From an archaeon MnTg01 (GTDB lineage: Archaea; Thermoproteota; Nitrososphaeria; Nitrososphaerales; Nitrosopumilaceae), in NCBI GenBank assembly GCA_008974855.1, contig BFAR01000115.1:1-5545 (forward strand): DNA of 5,545 nt, read 5' to 3'. Positions 1 to 5,545 of the stretch are shown here, one piece after another; the first letter of the stretch is position 1, and each line of letters opens with the position of its first letter. Below the pieces are notes generated by a model. That model ran no database searches and was not told the DNA's origin. It saw nothing but the letters and a program-made list of their open reading frames with translations. Position numbers and translations under genes: made by a program.

Positions 1-813
1 TTGAATTGAGTATATGGCGTCTTTAGCATATTTTACAAGCTCTAATTTTCTAGATTCTAATTGTTTTATTTTATCTAATTTAGGTAAATCCTCCTCTATT
101 TTCTTTTTTAATATTGAAATTTCTTTTTTTTGTTTCAGTTTTTCTTCTTCGAGTTTTTCTTCTATTGGTTTATTTTTTTTAATTTCTAACTCCTTCTCTT
201 TAATTTCATTTTTTAACATATCAATATGTGAATCATCATATCCAAATTCCTTTAGTATTGTTTCTCTAAAGTTCTTTAGAACTATTTTCAAATTTTCTGA
301 AGAAATATCTAGTTTGTCAATCCCAATTACAGCATTAATTAATTCTTTGAATTCTTTTGGTTTTGCTTTTATGATGGAATTTAATTCTCCTTGCCTCACA
401 ATAGACGCAATTTTTAATTTTTCAAAATCTAATCCGATAACTTCTTCAATTTTTCTTGTCATTGATTCGCCAAATTGTTTTCTTTCCCCTTCTGCTATTG
501 GTGTCCACCCTTCATCTGTTTTTTGTAAAAATTGGGATGATAATGTTCCTTGAAGATTAATTTTTCTTGTTGCTTGAAGCATTTTATTATTTATCGAAAA
601 ATTAATTCTTGCATATCCCTGATTTTCTCCTCTACGTATTAACCCCTTGTTTGATTTTCTTGTATGTTGACCAAATAATGCAAATGTAATTGCGTCAATA
701 ATGCCAGATTTTCCAGAACCGTTTGGACCAATAAAAACTGTAACTCCTTTACCAAAGTTTAATTTTGTTTCCGCATGAGATAGAAAATTACCCAGCTCTA
801 TAGAATTTATCAT
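1..813 (-). CDS. rad50: DNA double-strand break repair ATPase Rad50, N-terminal part (cut by window edge)
   Basis: The frame is open from ATG at 813-811 to base 1 with no stop, giving the first 271 codons; the Zn hook and C-terminal ATPase half lie outside the window. The N-terminal ABC-type ATPase lobe is clear: a start resembling NFLSH at residues 9-13, Walker A GPNGSGKS at 29-36, and a Q-loop IVRQGEL at 138-144 with Gln141. From about residue 170 the sequence becomes rich in Lys, Glu and Leu, as expected for the ascending arm of the long coiled coil. Rad50 pairs with Mre11 to tether and process broken DNA ends, using ATP to gate nuclease access. The ATG overlaps the mre11 stop (ATGA, 810-813), which supports this start and suggests coupled translation. 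Only a weak AGGAA lies upstream. Family assignment is near certain; total length cannot be seen. Confidence 0.97.
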   Translation of the reverse strand, partial: MINSIELGNFLSHAETKLNFGKGVTVFIGPNGSGKSGIIDAITFALFGQHTRKSNKGLIRRGENQGYARINFSINNKMLQATRKINLQGTLSSQFLQKTDEGWTPIAEGERKQFGESMTRKIEEVIGLDFEKLKIASIVRQGELNSIIKAKPKEFKELINAVIGIDKLDISSENLKIVLKNFRETILKEFGYDDSHIDMLKNEIKEKELEIKKNKPIEEKLEEEKLKQKKEISILKKKIEEDLPKLDKIKQLESRKLELVKYAKDAIYSIQ

Positions 814-1949
814 TTTGATTTTTCCTGTCTAAACTGTTTATAGTTTTCAACAATAAGCTGGCTTGCCTGTTCTAGATTATTTGATGTCAATAATGGAAGT
901 AACTCTTTTATTGCAAAATTTGCTAACTGTTCTGATTTTAGCGTTGATATGGCAAGTTTTAACATTTCATCATCCATACGAATTGGTTTTTCCATTAATA
1001 CAGAAGAATCTGATAATTGGTTACTGATTTTCCATGAACAACGAAGTGCGTAAGGCATTAAACGTGAGATTTGTGCTTGCACTAGGTCTGTTTGGATGTC
1101 CTTGCCCTGAATTTTTAGCTCAATTATAGGTTTTTTAATAGATTCATGGATTTGCTCAAGAATATCATCTACAGTTTTTGTAAGGTCCTCAAAATTAGTA
1201 CTTGTTGATACCTGTGGTCTAATGTTAAGTTCAATCCATTCTGGTTTGGCCTCTATCCCAGAAATATCCACTTGAAAAAATCCTTTTTTTGTATTTTTTA
1301 TTCCTTCACTTGTTGTTAATTCAATAGAACCTGGATAAGCAATTGAACCTTTCATATTGCTAAATGATTTTAAGAATTTATCATGAAGATGTCCCATTGC
1401 ATAATACGTAAAGTTTTTTGGAAGATCATTGGCACTTAATTCTCCTGCAAACTTGTTTGCCTCAGTTATTCCCTGATGCATTACAAGAATTTTATGACCT
1501 TTGTGTTCTTTTGCAATTGCGTCAACTTCTTGAAATCTAGTCTCGAAGTCTTGCATTTCGCTTTTTCTTATTTTATCAAATCCAATAATCAAAACATCTT
1601 TGTAATATGTTGGTTTTCCTTCACCAATATACTGAGAAAATTCTAATTTATGAAAAACATAAGGTACTGGATATGATCTTATTCTACTAATATCATGTTC
1701 CCCTAAAACAAAAAAAGAATCAATATTATTTTTTTTCAATTTTTTTAATGCATGTGCCATATGCATTATTGCAGTTCCACTTGGATTTGGTGTATGGAAT
1801 ATATCGCCTGCAAAAATAACAAAATCAACATGATCTTTTATTGATATATCTATAGTCTGTTTAAAAACATCATAAATGTCGTTTTCTCTTTCCTCAGAAT
1901 TATACTGAACAAGTCCTAGATGAGTATCAGATATGTGTGAAAATAGCAT
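810..1949 (-). CDS. mre11: DNA double-strand break repair nuclease Mre11
   Basis: 379 aa, about the usual archaeal Mre11 length. It is a manganese-dependent 3'-5' exonuclease/endonuclease that works with Rad50 at DNA ends. The calcineurin-like phosphoesterase motifs occur in order: SDTH (7-10, Asp8 and His10), AGDIFH (47-52, Asp49), GEHD (83-86, His85), MHQG (157-160, His158), GHLHD (186-190, His187 and His189), followed by YPGSIE (205-210). A capping domain follows from about residue 220, and the C-terminal helices from about 325 are where this family binds the Rad50 coiled-coil base. The oddity is GEHD: the family norm is GNHD, where Asn is a metal ligand, so Glu84 replaces it here (codon GAA at 1700-1698). 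All other metal ligands are kept, so the enzyme is probably active. The ATG at 1949 begins one base after the herA stop, and the TGA overlaps the rad50 start. No strong Shine-Dalgarno is visible, only a poor GGTAGAT about 7 bases upstream. Confidence 0.97.
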   Translation of the reverse strand: MLFSHISDTHLGLVQYNSEERENDIYDVFKQTIDISIKDHVDFVIFAGDIFHTPNPSGTAIMHMAHALKKLKKNNIDSFFVLGEHDISRIRSYPVPYVFHKLEFSQYIGEGKPTYYKDVLIIGFDKIRKSEMQDFETRFQEVDAIAKEHKGHKILVMHQGITEANKFAGELSANDLPKNFTYYAMGHLHDKFLKSFSNMKGSIAYPGSIELTTSEGIKNTKKGFFQVDISGIEAKPEWIELNIRPQVSTSTNFEDLTKTVDDILEQIHESIKKPIIELKIQGKDIQTDLVQAQISRLMPYALRCSWKISNQLSDSSVLMEKPIRMDDEMLKLAISTLKSEQLANFAIKELLPLLTSNNLEQASQLIVENYKQFRQEKSK

Positions 1950-1950
1950 T

Positions 1951-3483
1951 CTAATCTACCAGTAAATCTTTTTGAATAAGCTTTTGTGTTGATTCTTTTG
2001 CTATTCCATTAAATTTTTTTGCGACAGCCCACTCTGTAACTGCATCATGATCTGCTCCCATAGTTTTCTCTCTGACTTCTTCAATATGAACAATTGATGG
2101 AAGATTTACCCATTGTCCAACTAATATTGCATCTCCCACATTTAATGAAGTAAGTTGTTCTATCAGATTTTTACTAATTGATTCAGCAGCAGATGTTATC
2201 TGGCTTTGATCATCCTCTTGAATAATCTTCATTATGGCAAGCGAGCCCATTTGGCTAACTATGTTCGGGTCAAGACTCCGTGGTCTTTGTGAAACAATAC
2301 CCAACCCTAATCCAAATTTCCTTCCTTCCCGAGCAATTTTTGATGCCCAGTATTTTGCTTGAGTATCTTCTGTTTTTGGAATGAAAACATGTGCTTCTTC
2401 AATAACAACAAAAATTGAAGACCCAAATCTTGGATTTCTTTTTGTTGTTTGTTTTATGTTTTTGGCACGAATTGCGTCTTTTCTGTCATTTAACAATTCT
2501 TGAAGGTAATAGGACATAGCAACGTTTGCTTGTTTTTCACTAAGACTTGAAATATTTAGTATATTGATCCTTCCCTCTTTAATCAATCCTATAGGATCCA
2601 TTACCCCAGGATCAAGAATATCAGAAAACTTGTGTTGTGCATCATCTATCTTGTCTTGAACCCTACCTCCAGAGTATGTGTATTCTTTTTTATCTCTCTT
2701 GTTTAATTGAATAATTTCTTCAACTTGGTCGTTGAGAGCTTCCCAAAACTCTTTGCTTTCTTTGACTTGTTTAGTAAAAGCCATTCGTAGAATTCTTTGT
2801 TGTATACTTGCATTGTCTCGAATTTCTAAAACCTCTCCAAGTGATTCAGCATCTAATAATCTTGGATTAATCTTTGCATCAATTACATTGATTTTTGGTA
2901 TTGATAAACTACTATAATCATCATGATAATCAAAAATAATTACAGTTCCATTTAGGTCGTTGATCTGTTTTGCGATAAGAGATACAAGATTACTTTTTCC
3001 CATTCCAGTCATTGCTAAAATTCCAATATGTCTTGAGACTATTTTGTTAAGATTTACTTTAGCAGCTATCTCGGGATTTCGTAGTAATGATCCAATTTTT
3101 ATCCATTGAACTCCATCAGGACCAAATATTTTTTCCAAATCTTTACTTGTTGCTTCTAAAATTTCGGTTCCAGGTAATGGTGGAATAGCCGGAATTATTG
3201 CTTGACCTTTCTGTAATTTATCTATGAAACCTAAAATCATTATTTGAGATGCATATCCTTTATCTCTTCTGTTAATTTCTGCAATCTCTTTACTCTCAGC
3301 TGCCTCATCAAAGTTTTTTACATCTGCAAGTGCCACACTTGATACGTGAGTCCTTTCAACTAATCCCAGGATTTTACCTTCTTCAGAATCTATTATTGTG
3401 TATTCGCCTATTGATAGTGGTCTTGAGGAAAGTACAGTAATCTTTGTTGGTCTTGATTCACCAATCACGTAACCAATAATCAT
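1951..3483 (-). CDS. herA: DNA end-resection translocase/helicase HerA (FtsK-HerA ATPase)
   Basis: 510 aa, normal for archaeal HerA. It is a hexameric bidirectional DNA translocase that drives the NurA nuclease during 5'-strand resection. Residues 1 to about 130 form the HAS-barrel that docks NurA (start MIIGYVIGES). The RecA-like core follows, with Walker A MTGMGKSN at 158-165 (Lys163, Ser164), FDYHDDY at 184-190, and Walker B FVVIEEAH at 358-365. KIAREGRKFGLG at 382-393 carries the conserved arginines, and SQRP at 398-401 is the sensor region. A helical insert lies at about 215-300. The C-terminal segment after about 465 would form the brace that clamps neighbouring subunits. The ATG shares four bases with the nurA stop (ATGA, 3480-3483), and a good GAGGT sits six bases upstream, supporting this start. 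The HAS-barrel and the operon partners distinguish it from the HerA-like ATPases of phage-defence pairs. Confidence 0.97.
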   Translation of the reverse strand: MIIGYVIGESRPTKITVLSSRPLSIGEYTIIDSEEGKILGLVERTHVSSVALADVKNFDEAAESKEIAEINRRDKGYASQIMILGFIDKLQKGQAIIPAIPPLPGTEILEATSKDLEKIFGPDGVQWIKIGSLLRNPEIAAKVNLNKIVSRHIGILAMTGMGKSNLVSLIAKQINDLNGTVIIFDYHDDYSSLSIPKINVIDAKINPRLLDAESLGEVLEIRDNASIQQRILRMAFTKQVKESKEFWEALNDQVEEIIQLNKRDKKEYTYSGGRVQDKIDDAQHKFSDILDPGVMDPIGLIKEGRINILNISSLSEKQANVAMSYYLQELLNDRKDAIRAKNIKQTTKRNPRFGSSIFVVIEEAHVFIPKTEDTQAKYWASKIAREGRKFGLGLGIVSQRPRSLDPNIVSQMGSLAIMKIIQEDDQSQITSAAESISKNLIEQLTSLNVGDAILVGQWVNLPSIVHIEEVREKTMGADHDAVTEWAVAKKFNGIAKESTQKLIQKDLLVD

Positions 3484-4319
3484 CCTAGAACCTCTCTTGA
3501 ACCAATTTCAGTTGATAAACCATGTAAACTAACTAGCTTTGCCAAGTCACGTCCACTAATTTTACAATTATTATGGGCAAGCTTTAATGCATATGGATAT
3601 CCTCCAACACTATTTTTGTATAGTCTGTTTAGTAATGTTTTAATTTCTTCTTCAGAATAGTTTTCATCCAAAAGTTCGATCTTAATCAATGGTAATGAAT
3701 CGCTTAATCTAACAAAAGTTGATGAAATAATTTTGTCTTTTCCATATTTTGGGTCTTTGAATAATTTACTAAATCCAGGAGTATTTGTCGCATGATTGTA
3801 ATAGAATATGTCCCCTGCAATAGAATTAAATTTTTCAAACTGTGCTCGTGTATTTGATGTCTTTGAAACAAAAACTACATTGTTGTTTTTCTTCATTACT
3901 TTTAGGAAAGAACTGATTAATGATACTTGTCGCGTCATAAATTGTGAATATAACGAACCATCCATTAAAACCAAATCTACTACATCTGCTGATTGCTCAC
4001 AAGCTTGGATTTCCATTTTACTTGCCATGGAAGATATATCTAATTCTGTATATCCTAACCCAAAATCATGCAGGTCTGAAATAATTTCTCCATTTGATTT
4101 AATTGACACTGCTGTTACTACCCACATTTCGATTCCTTGAAATTTTGTACAGTTAAAACTACTATCTATTCCGGCAACCATAATTTCTTCTTTATTTGGT
4201 CTATATTCAATCCAGTTTGATTTTGCTTCTTCTTTAATTTGATCAAATTTTGGACCTTTTAGAATTTCAAGTGTCTTTTCACGTCTCTTAATGGCATCCT
4301 TAAACACACTATTGAGCAT
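3480..4319 (-). CDS. nurA: DNA end-resection nuclease NurA
   Basis: 279 aa, at the short end of the archaeal NurA range. The NurA family has an RNase H-like fold, forms a dimer that docks on HerA, and degrades DNA with Mn2+. Visible motifs fit that family: the first acidic site AGIDSS at 49-54 (Asp52), an acidic residue around Glu103, LVLMDGSLYS at 116-125 (Asp120), VSKTSNTRA at 151-159, and the C-terminal GGYPYALKLAH at 239-249 (His249). Assigning catalytic roles to Asp52, Glu103, Asp120 and His249 is by analogy with Sulfolobus NurA and not by alignment. The first motif reads DSS rather than the more usual DGS. It is the first gene of the operon, and its TGA overlaps the herA ATG. A TATA-like sequence centred about 25 bases before the ATG predicts a leaderless message, which agrees with the lack of a Shine-Dalgarno. 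Confidence 0.94.
   Translation of the reverse strand: MLNSVFKDAIKRREKTLEILKGPKFDQIKEEAKSNWIEYRPNKEEIMVAGIDSSFNCTKFQGIEMWVVTAVSIKSNGEIISDLHDFGLGYTELDISSMASKMEIQACEQSADVVDLVLMDGSLYSQFMTRQVSLISSFLKVMKKNNNVVFVSKTSNTRAQFEKFNSIAGDIFYYNHATNTPGFSKLFKDPKYGKDKIISSTFVRLSDSLPLIKIELLDENYSEEEIKTLLNRLYKNSVGGYPYALKLAHNNCKISGRDLAKLVSLHGLSTEIGSREVLG
3490..3496 (-). promoter_or_regulatory. Shine-Dalgarno of herA inside the nurA 3' end
   Basis: On the minus strand GAGAGGT ends six bases before the herA ATG and matches the GGAGGTGAT complement of archaeal 16S rRNA. It is the only good Shine-Dalgarno in the operon, and it lies in the last nurA codons. It would let ribosomes re-initiate at the ATGA overlap, keeping HerA in step with NurA. 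Confidence 0.55.
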
Positions 4320-4339
4320 ACCAATACTTTGTTAGAACA

Positions 4340-4348
4340 GATAAAATC
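4340..4348 (-). promoter_or_regulatory. Candidate TATA box of the nurA-herA-mre11-rad50 operon
   Basis: Read on the minus strand this is GATTTTATC, preceded by CTAAA, which could act as a purine-rich BRE. Its centre lies about 25 bases before the nurA ATG, the usual archaeal TATA-to-start spacing, so transcription would begin at or within a few bases of the ATG. Called from spacing and composition only; in such AT-rich DNA, chance matches are common. Confidence 0.4.
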
Positions 4349-4385
4349 TTTAGGTTATGCAGAACTTTAGCTAATAATAGACTAC

Positions 4386-4394
4386 AATTAATTA
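4386..4394 (+). promoter_or_regulatory. Candidate TATA box of nadX
   Basis: AATTAATTA is centred about 29 bases before the TTG start of nadX, again predicting an almost leaderless transcript. The alternatives are weaker: CTAATAATAG (4371-4380) would leave a leader of about 19 bases without a Shine-Dalgarno, and ATTTTATC (4408-4415) is too close to the start codon. The whole divergent spacer is only 99 bases, so both promoters must lie within it. Confidence 0.3.
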
Positions 4395-4418
4395 CAAGAA
4401 ATTCCTTATTTTATCAGC

Positions 4419-5237
4419 TTGAAGAAAATCGCTCTTTTAGGATGTGGGGCAATTGGAAGCCAGATTGCATTGGCTATTGATTCTGGAAAAATTCCTGCTC
4501 AACTCACCCAAATCTATGATCAATCAAAAGAGGCTTCTGAGAAATTAGTATCAAAACTAAAAAACAAACCAACTATTGTTGAAAACTCACATCTATTATC
4601 ATCTGGCCCAGTTGATCTAGTAGTGGAAGCTGCATCCCAACAAGCAGTTAAAGATGTGGCACTATCTGTTCTTCAAAACAGAAAGGATCTAATGATGATG
4701 AGTGTAGGCGCACTACTTGATGAGTCAGTATTTGAGATATTATCTGAAGCATGTAAAGAATTTTCAAAAAATATTTACTTACCTTCGGGGGCAATTGCTG
4801 GACTTGATGCTATCAAATCAGTAAAAGATGAGCTAGAATTAGTGACATTAACTACTACCAAACATCCAAATTCACTTAAAGGCGCAAAATTTTTTGAAAC
4901 TTCGAATATTTCTCTTGATAAAATTGACACACAAACTATTATCTTTGAAGGCACGGCAAGCGAGGCAGTAAAACTATTTCCTGCAAACATTAACGTTGCA
5001 GCATTGCTTAGTCTTGTAGGACTAGGTAGCCAAAAAACCAAAGTGAAAATAATCGCTGATCCTAATACTGATAAAAATACACATCAAATTGAAGCAAAAG
5101 GAAAATTTGGTAAGATGAATTATTCAATACAAAATGTTCCAGACACAACAAATCCTAAAACTAGTAGGCTTGCTATATTATCCTCAATAGAAACTCTAAG
5201 AAAATACTGCGCTGGTGGGATTTCTATAGGAACCTGA
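4419..5237 (+). CDS. nadX: L-aspartate dehydrogenase NadX (de novo NAD biosynthesis)
   Basis: 272 aa, close to the usual length of about 240-270. It oxidises L-aspartate to iminoaspartate with NAD(P)+, taking the place of the oxidase NadB and feeding NadA. An N-terminal Rossmann fold is shown by LLGCGAIGS (6-14). Family motifs follow: VVEAASQQAV (68-77), MSVGAL (94-99), LPSGAIAGLDA (121-131), LFPANINVAA (186-195), DPNTDKNTHQI (214-224, with His222 the likely catalytic His by family pattern), and NPKTSRLAILS (245-255). The start is TTG at 4419. The frame opens after TAA at 4389-4391 and holds no ATG before the Rossmann loop, so the first AUG would remove the cofactor site. No Shine-Dalgarno is visible. 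It diverges from nurA and precedes nadA in the same direction. A role in catabolic aspartate oxidation is possible, but the nadA neighbour argues for NAD synthesis. Confidence 0.93.
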   Translation: MKKIALLGCGAIGSQIALAIDSGKIPAQLTQIYDQSKEASEKLVSKLKNKPTIVENSHLLSSGPVDLVVEAASQQAVKDVALSVLQNRKDLMMMSVGALLDESVFEILSEACKEFSKNIYLPSGAIAGLDAIKSVKDELELVTLTTTKHPNSLKGAKFFETSNISLDKIDTQTIIFEGTASEAVKLFPANINVAALLSLVGLGSQKTKVKIIADPNTDKNTHQIEAKGKFGKMNYSIQNVPDTTNPKTSRLAILSSIETLRKYCAGGISIGT

Positions 5238-5239
5238 TT

Positions 5240-5254
5240 TGGCAATAATTGCCA
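5240..5254. repeat. Perfect 15-bp palindrome between nadX and nadA
   Basis: TGGCAATAATTGCCA begins two bases after the nadX stop. It has two perfect 7-base arms around a single A, the symmetry of a dimeric regulator's half-sites. As RNA it could form only a 5-bp stem with a 5-base loop. Its right part also forms one unit of a 9-base near-repeat, ATAATTGCC (5245-5253) then ATAATAGCC (5254-5262). It lies about 80 bases before the nadA start. Operator function is inference; the symmetry itself is plain. Confidence 0.5.
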
Positions 5255-5279
5255 TAATAGCCACTATTACAGAATTTTT
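5255..5279 (+). terminator. Possible transcript 3' end of nadX (hairpin plus T run)
   Basis: TAATAG-CCA-CTATTA (5255-5269) is a perfect 6-base inverted repeat with a 3-base loop. Five bases later comes TTTTT (5275-5279). Archaeal termination relies mainly on T-rich tracts, so the T run would be the active part. The stem is AT-rich and weak, and the T run is short, so read-through into nadA remains possible. Confidence 0.3.
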
Positions 5280-5295
5280 ACGGTATGATCTGATT

Positions 5296-5303
5296 CTTTA
5301 AAT
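5296..5303 (+). promoter_or_regulatory. Candidate TATA box of nadA
   Basis: CTTTAAAT is centred about 34 bases before the nadA ATG and would place the transcription start some 5-10 bases ahead of it. A second A/T stretch at 5304-5314 would give a fully leaderless start. Either would give nadA its own promoter, consistent with the 96-base gap after nadX. Confidence 0.35.
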
Positions 5304-5333
5304 GAATTAAAAAACCCAATTCTCTTGGATAAA

Positions 5334-5545
5334 ATGTTAGTACAACAAGGTACCGAACTCAAAGAAGAAATCCTAAAACTCAAAAAACAAAAAGATATAG
5401 TAATTTTAGCACATAACTATCAAGTACCAGATGTTCAAGATGTTGCAGATTTTGTTGGAGACTCTTTAGGTCTATCAAGACAAGCAGCAAAAGTTGATAA
5501 TAAAACAATTTTGTTTTGTGGAGTGCATTTTATGGCAGAGACTGC
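5334..5545 (+). CDS. nadA: Quinolinate synthase NadA, N-terminal part (cut by window edge)
   Basis: The frame is open from ATG at 5334 to the window end, giving 70 full codons of a protein usually about 300-330 aa long. NadA condenses iminoaspartate with dihydroxyacetone phosphate to quinolinate, using a [4Fe-4S] cluster. Family motifs are very clear: [20 protein letters not shown] at residues 24-43 (His27 and Tyr29 in the substrate pocket), then GDSLGLS (42-48, Ser44), and [10 protein letters not shown] (61-70), in which Cys62 is the first of three cluster ligands. The other two cysteines lie beyond the edge. TTG at 5325 is in frame three codons upstream, but ATG is preferred. It follows nadX, which makes its unstable substrate, so the pair is a functional unit whether or not co-transcribed. 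nadC may follow, though that cannot be seen here. Confidence 0.96.
   Translation, partial: MLVQQGTELKEEILKLKKQKDIVILAHNYQVPDVQDVADFVGDSLGLSRQAAKVDNKTILFCGVHFMAET

Noticed and set aside
113..182. T-rich runs on the plus strand that resemble archaeal terminators
   Set aside because: They are the complement of Lys/Glu codons in the rad50 coiled coil, on the untranscribed side.
14..553. Plus-strand open frame of 179 codons rich in Ser and Phe
   Set aside because: It is the antisense of the rad50 N-terminal and coiled-coil coding sequence; Lys and Glu codons read backwards give Phe, Leu and Ser. It resembles no family.
2732..2917. Plus-strand open frame inside herA
   Set aside because: Short antisense frame over the conserved HerA core, with no start signal or recognisable motif.
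3808..4140. Plus-strand open frame of 110 codons inside nurA
   Set aside because: Antisense of conserved NurA coding sequence; no promoter, ribosome site or recognisable domain.
1..4319. A HerA-containing phage-defence module
   Set aside because: HerA here has a HAS-barrel and sits with NurA, Mre11 and Rad50, the housekeeping resection set. No SIR2, DUF4297 or other effector partner is present.
4791..4798. GCAATTGC palindrome within nadX, similar to the intergenic palindrome
   Set aside because: It lies in codons for the conserved SGAIAG motif, so the bases are explained by protein sequence.
4775..5041. Minus-strand open frame of 88 codons inside nadX
   Set aside because: Antisense of the conserved nadX catalytic region, with no independent coding evidence.

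Overview
The window looks like ordinary chromosome from a mesophilic archaeon. It is strongly AT-rich, with many Lys, Ile and Asn codons. The protein families (NurA, a HAS-barrel HerA, archaeal-type Mre11 and Rad50) point to Archaea, and the overall style fits an ammonia-oxidising Nitrososphaerota (Nitrosopumilus-like) genome. The genus is inferred from gene content and composition, not shown directly.

Leftward arm (minus strand, 4319 down to 1): a tightly packed four-gene operon for DNA double-strand-break end resection, transcribed nurA -> herA -> mre11 -> rad50. nurA/herA and mre11/rad50 each share an ATGA stop/start overlap, and herA/mre11 are separated by one base. Translation is therefore probably coupled along the whole operon. 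rad50 runs off the left edge, so only its N-terminal 271 codons are visible. In related archaea, Mre11-Rad50 recognises and opens the broken end, and the HerA hexameric translocase with the NurA nuclease degrades one strand to leave a 3' overhang for RadA.

Centre (4320-4418): a 99-bp divergent intergenic region. It must hold the promoters of both arms, and TATA-like sequences sit at distances that predict leaderless or nearly leaderless transcripts.

Rightward arm (plus strand, 4419-5545): nadX (aspartate dehydrogenase, TTG start), a 96-bp spacer, and the first 70 codons of nadA (quinolinate synthase), cut by the right edge. Together they make quinolinate from aspartate: NadX supplies iminoaspartate in place of the oxidase NadB, and NadA condenses it with dihydroxyacetone phosphate. 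The spacer holds two adjacent perfect inverted repeats and a T run, which could be a terminator for nadX and/or an operator for nadA.

No RNA gene, mobile element, CRISPR array or unknown defence system is visible. The points most worth a second look are the two palindromes between nadX and nadA and the GEHD (instead of GNHD) nuclease motif in Mre11.
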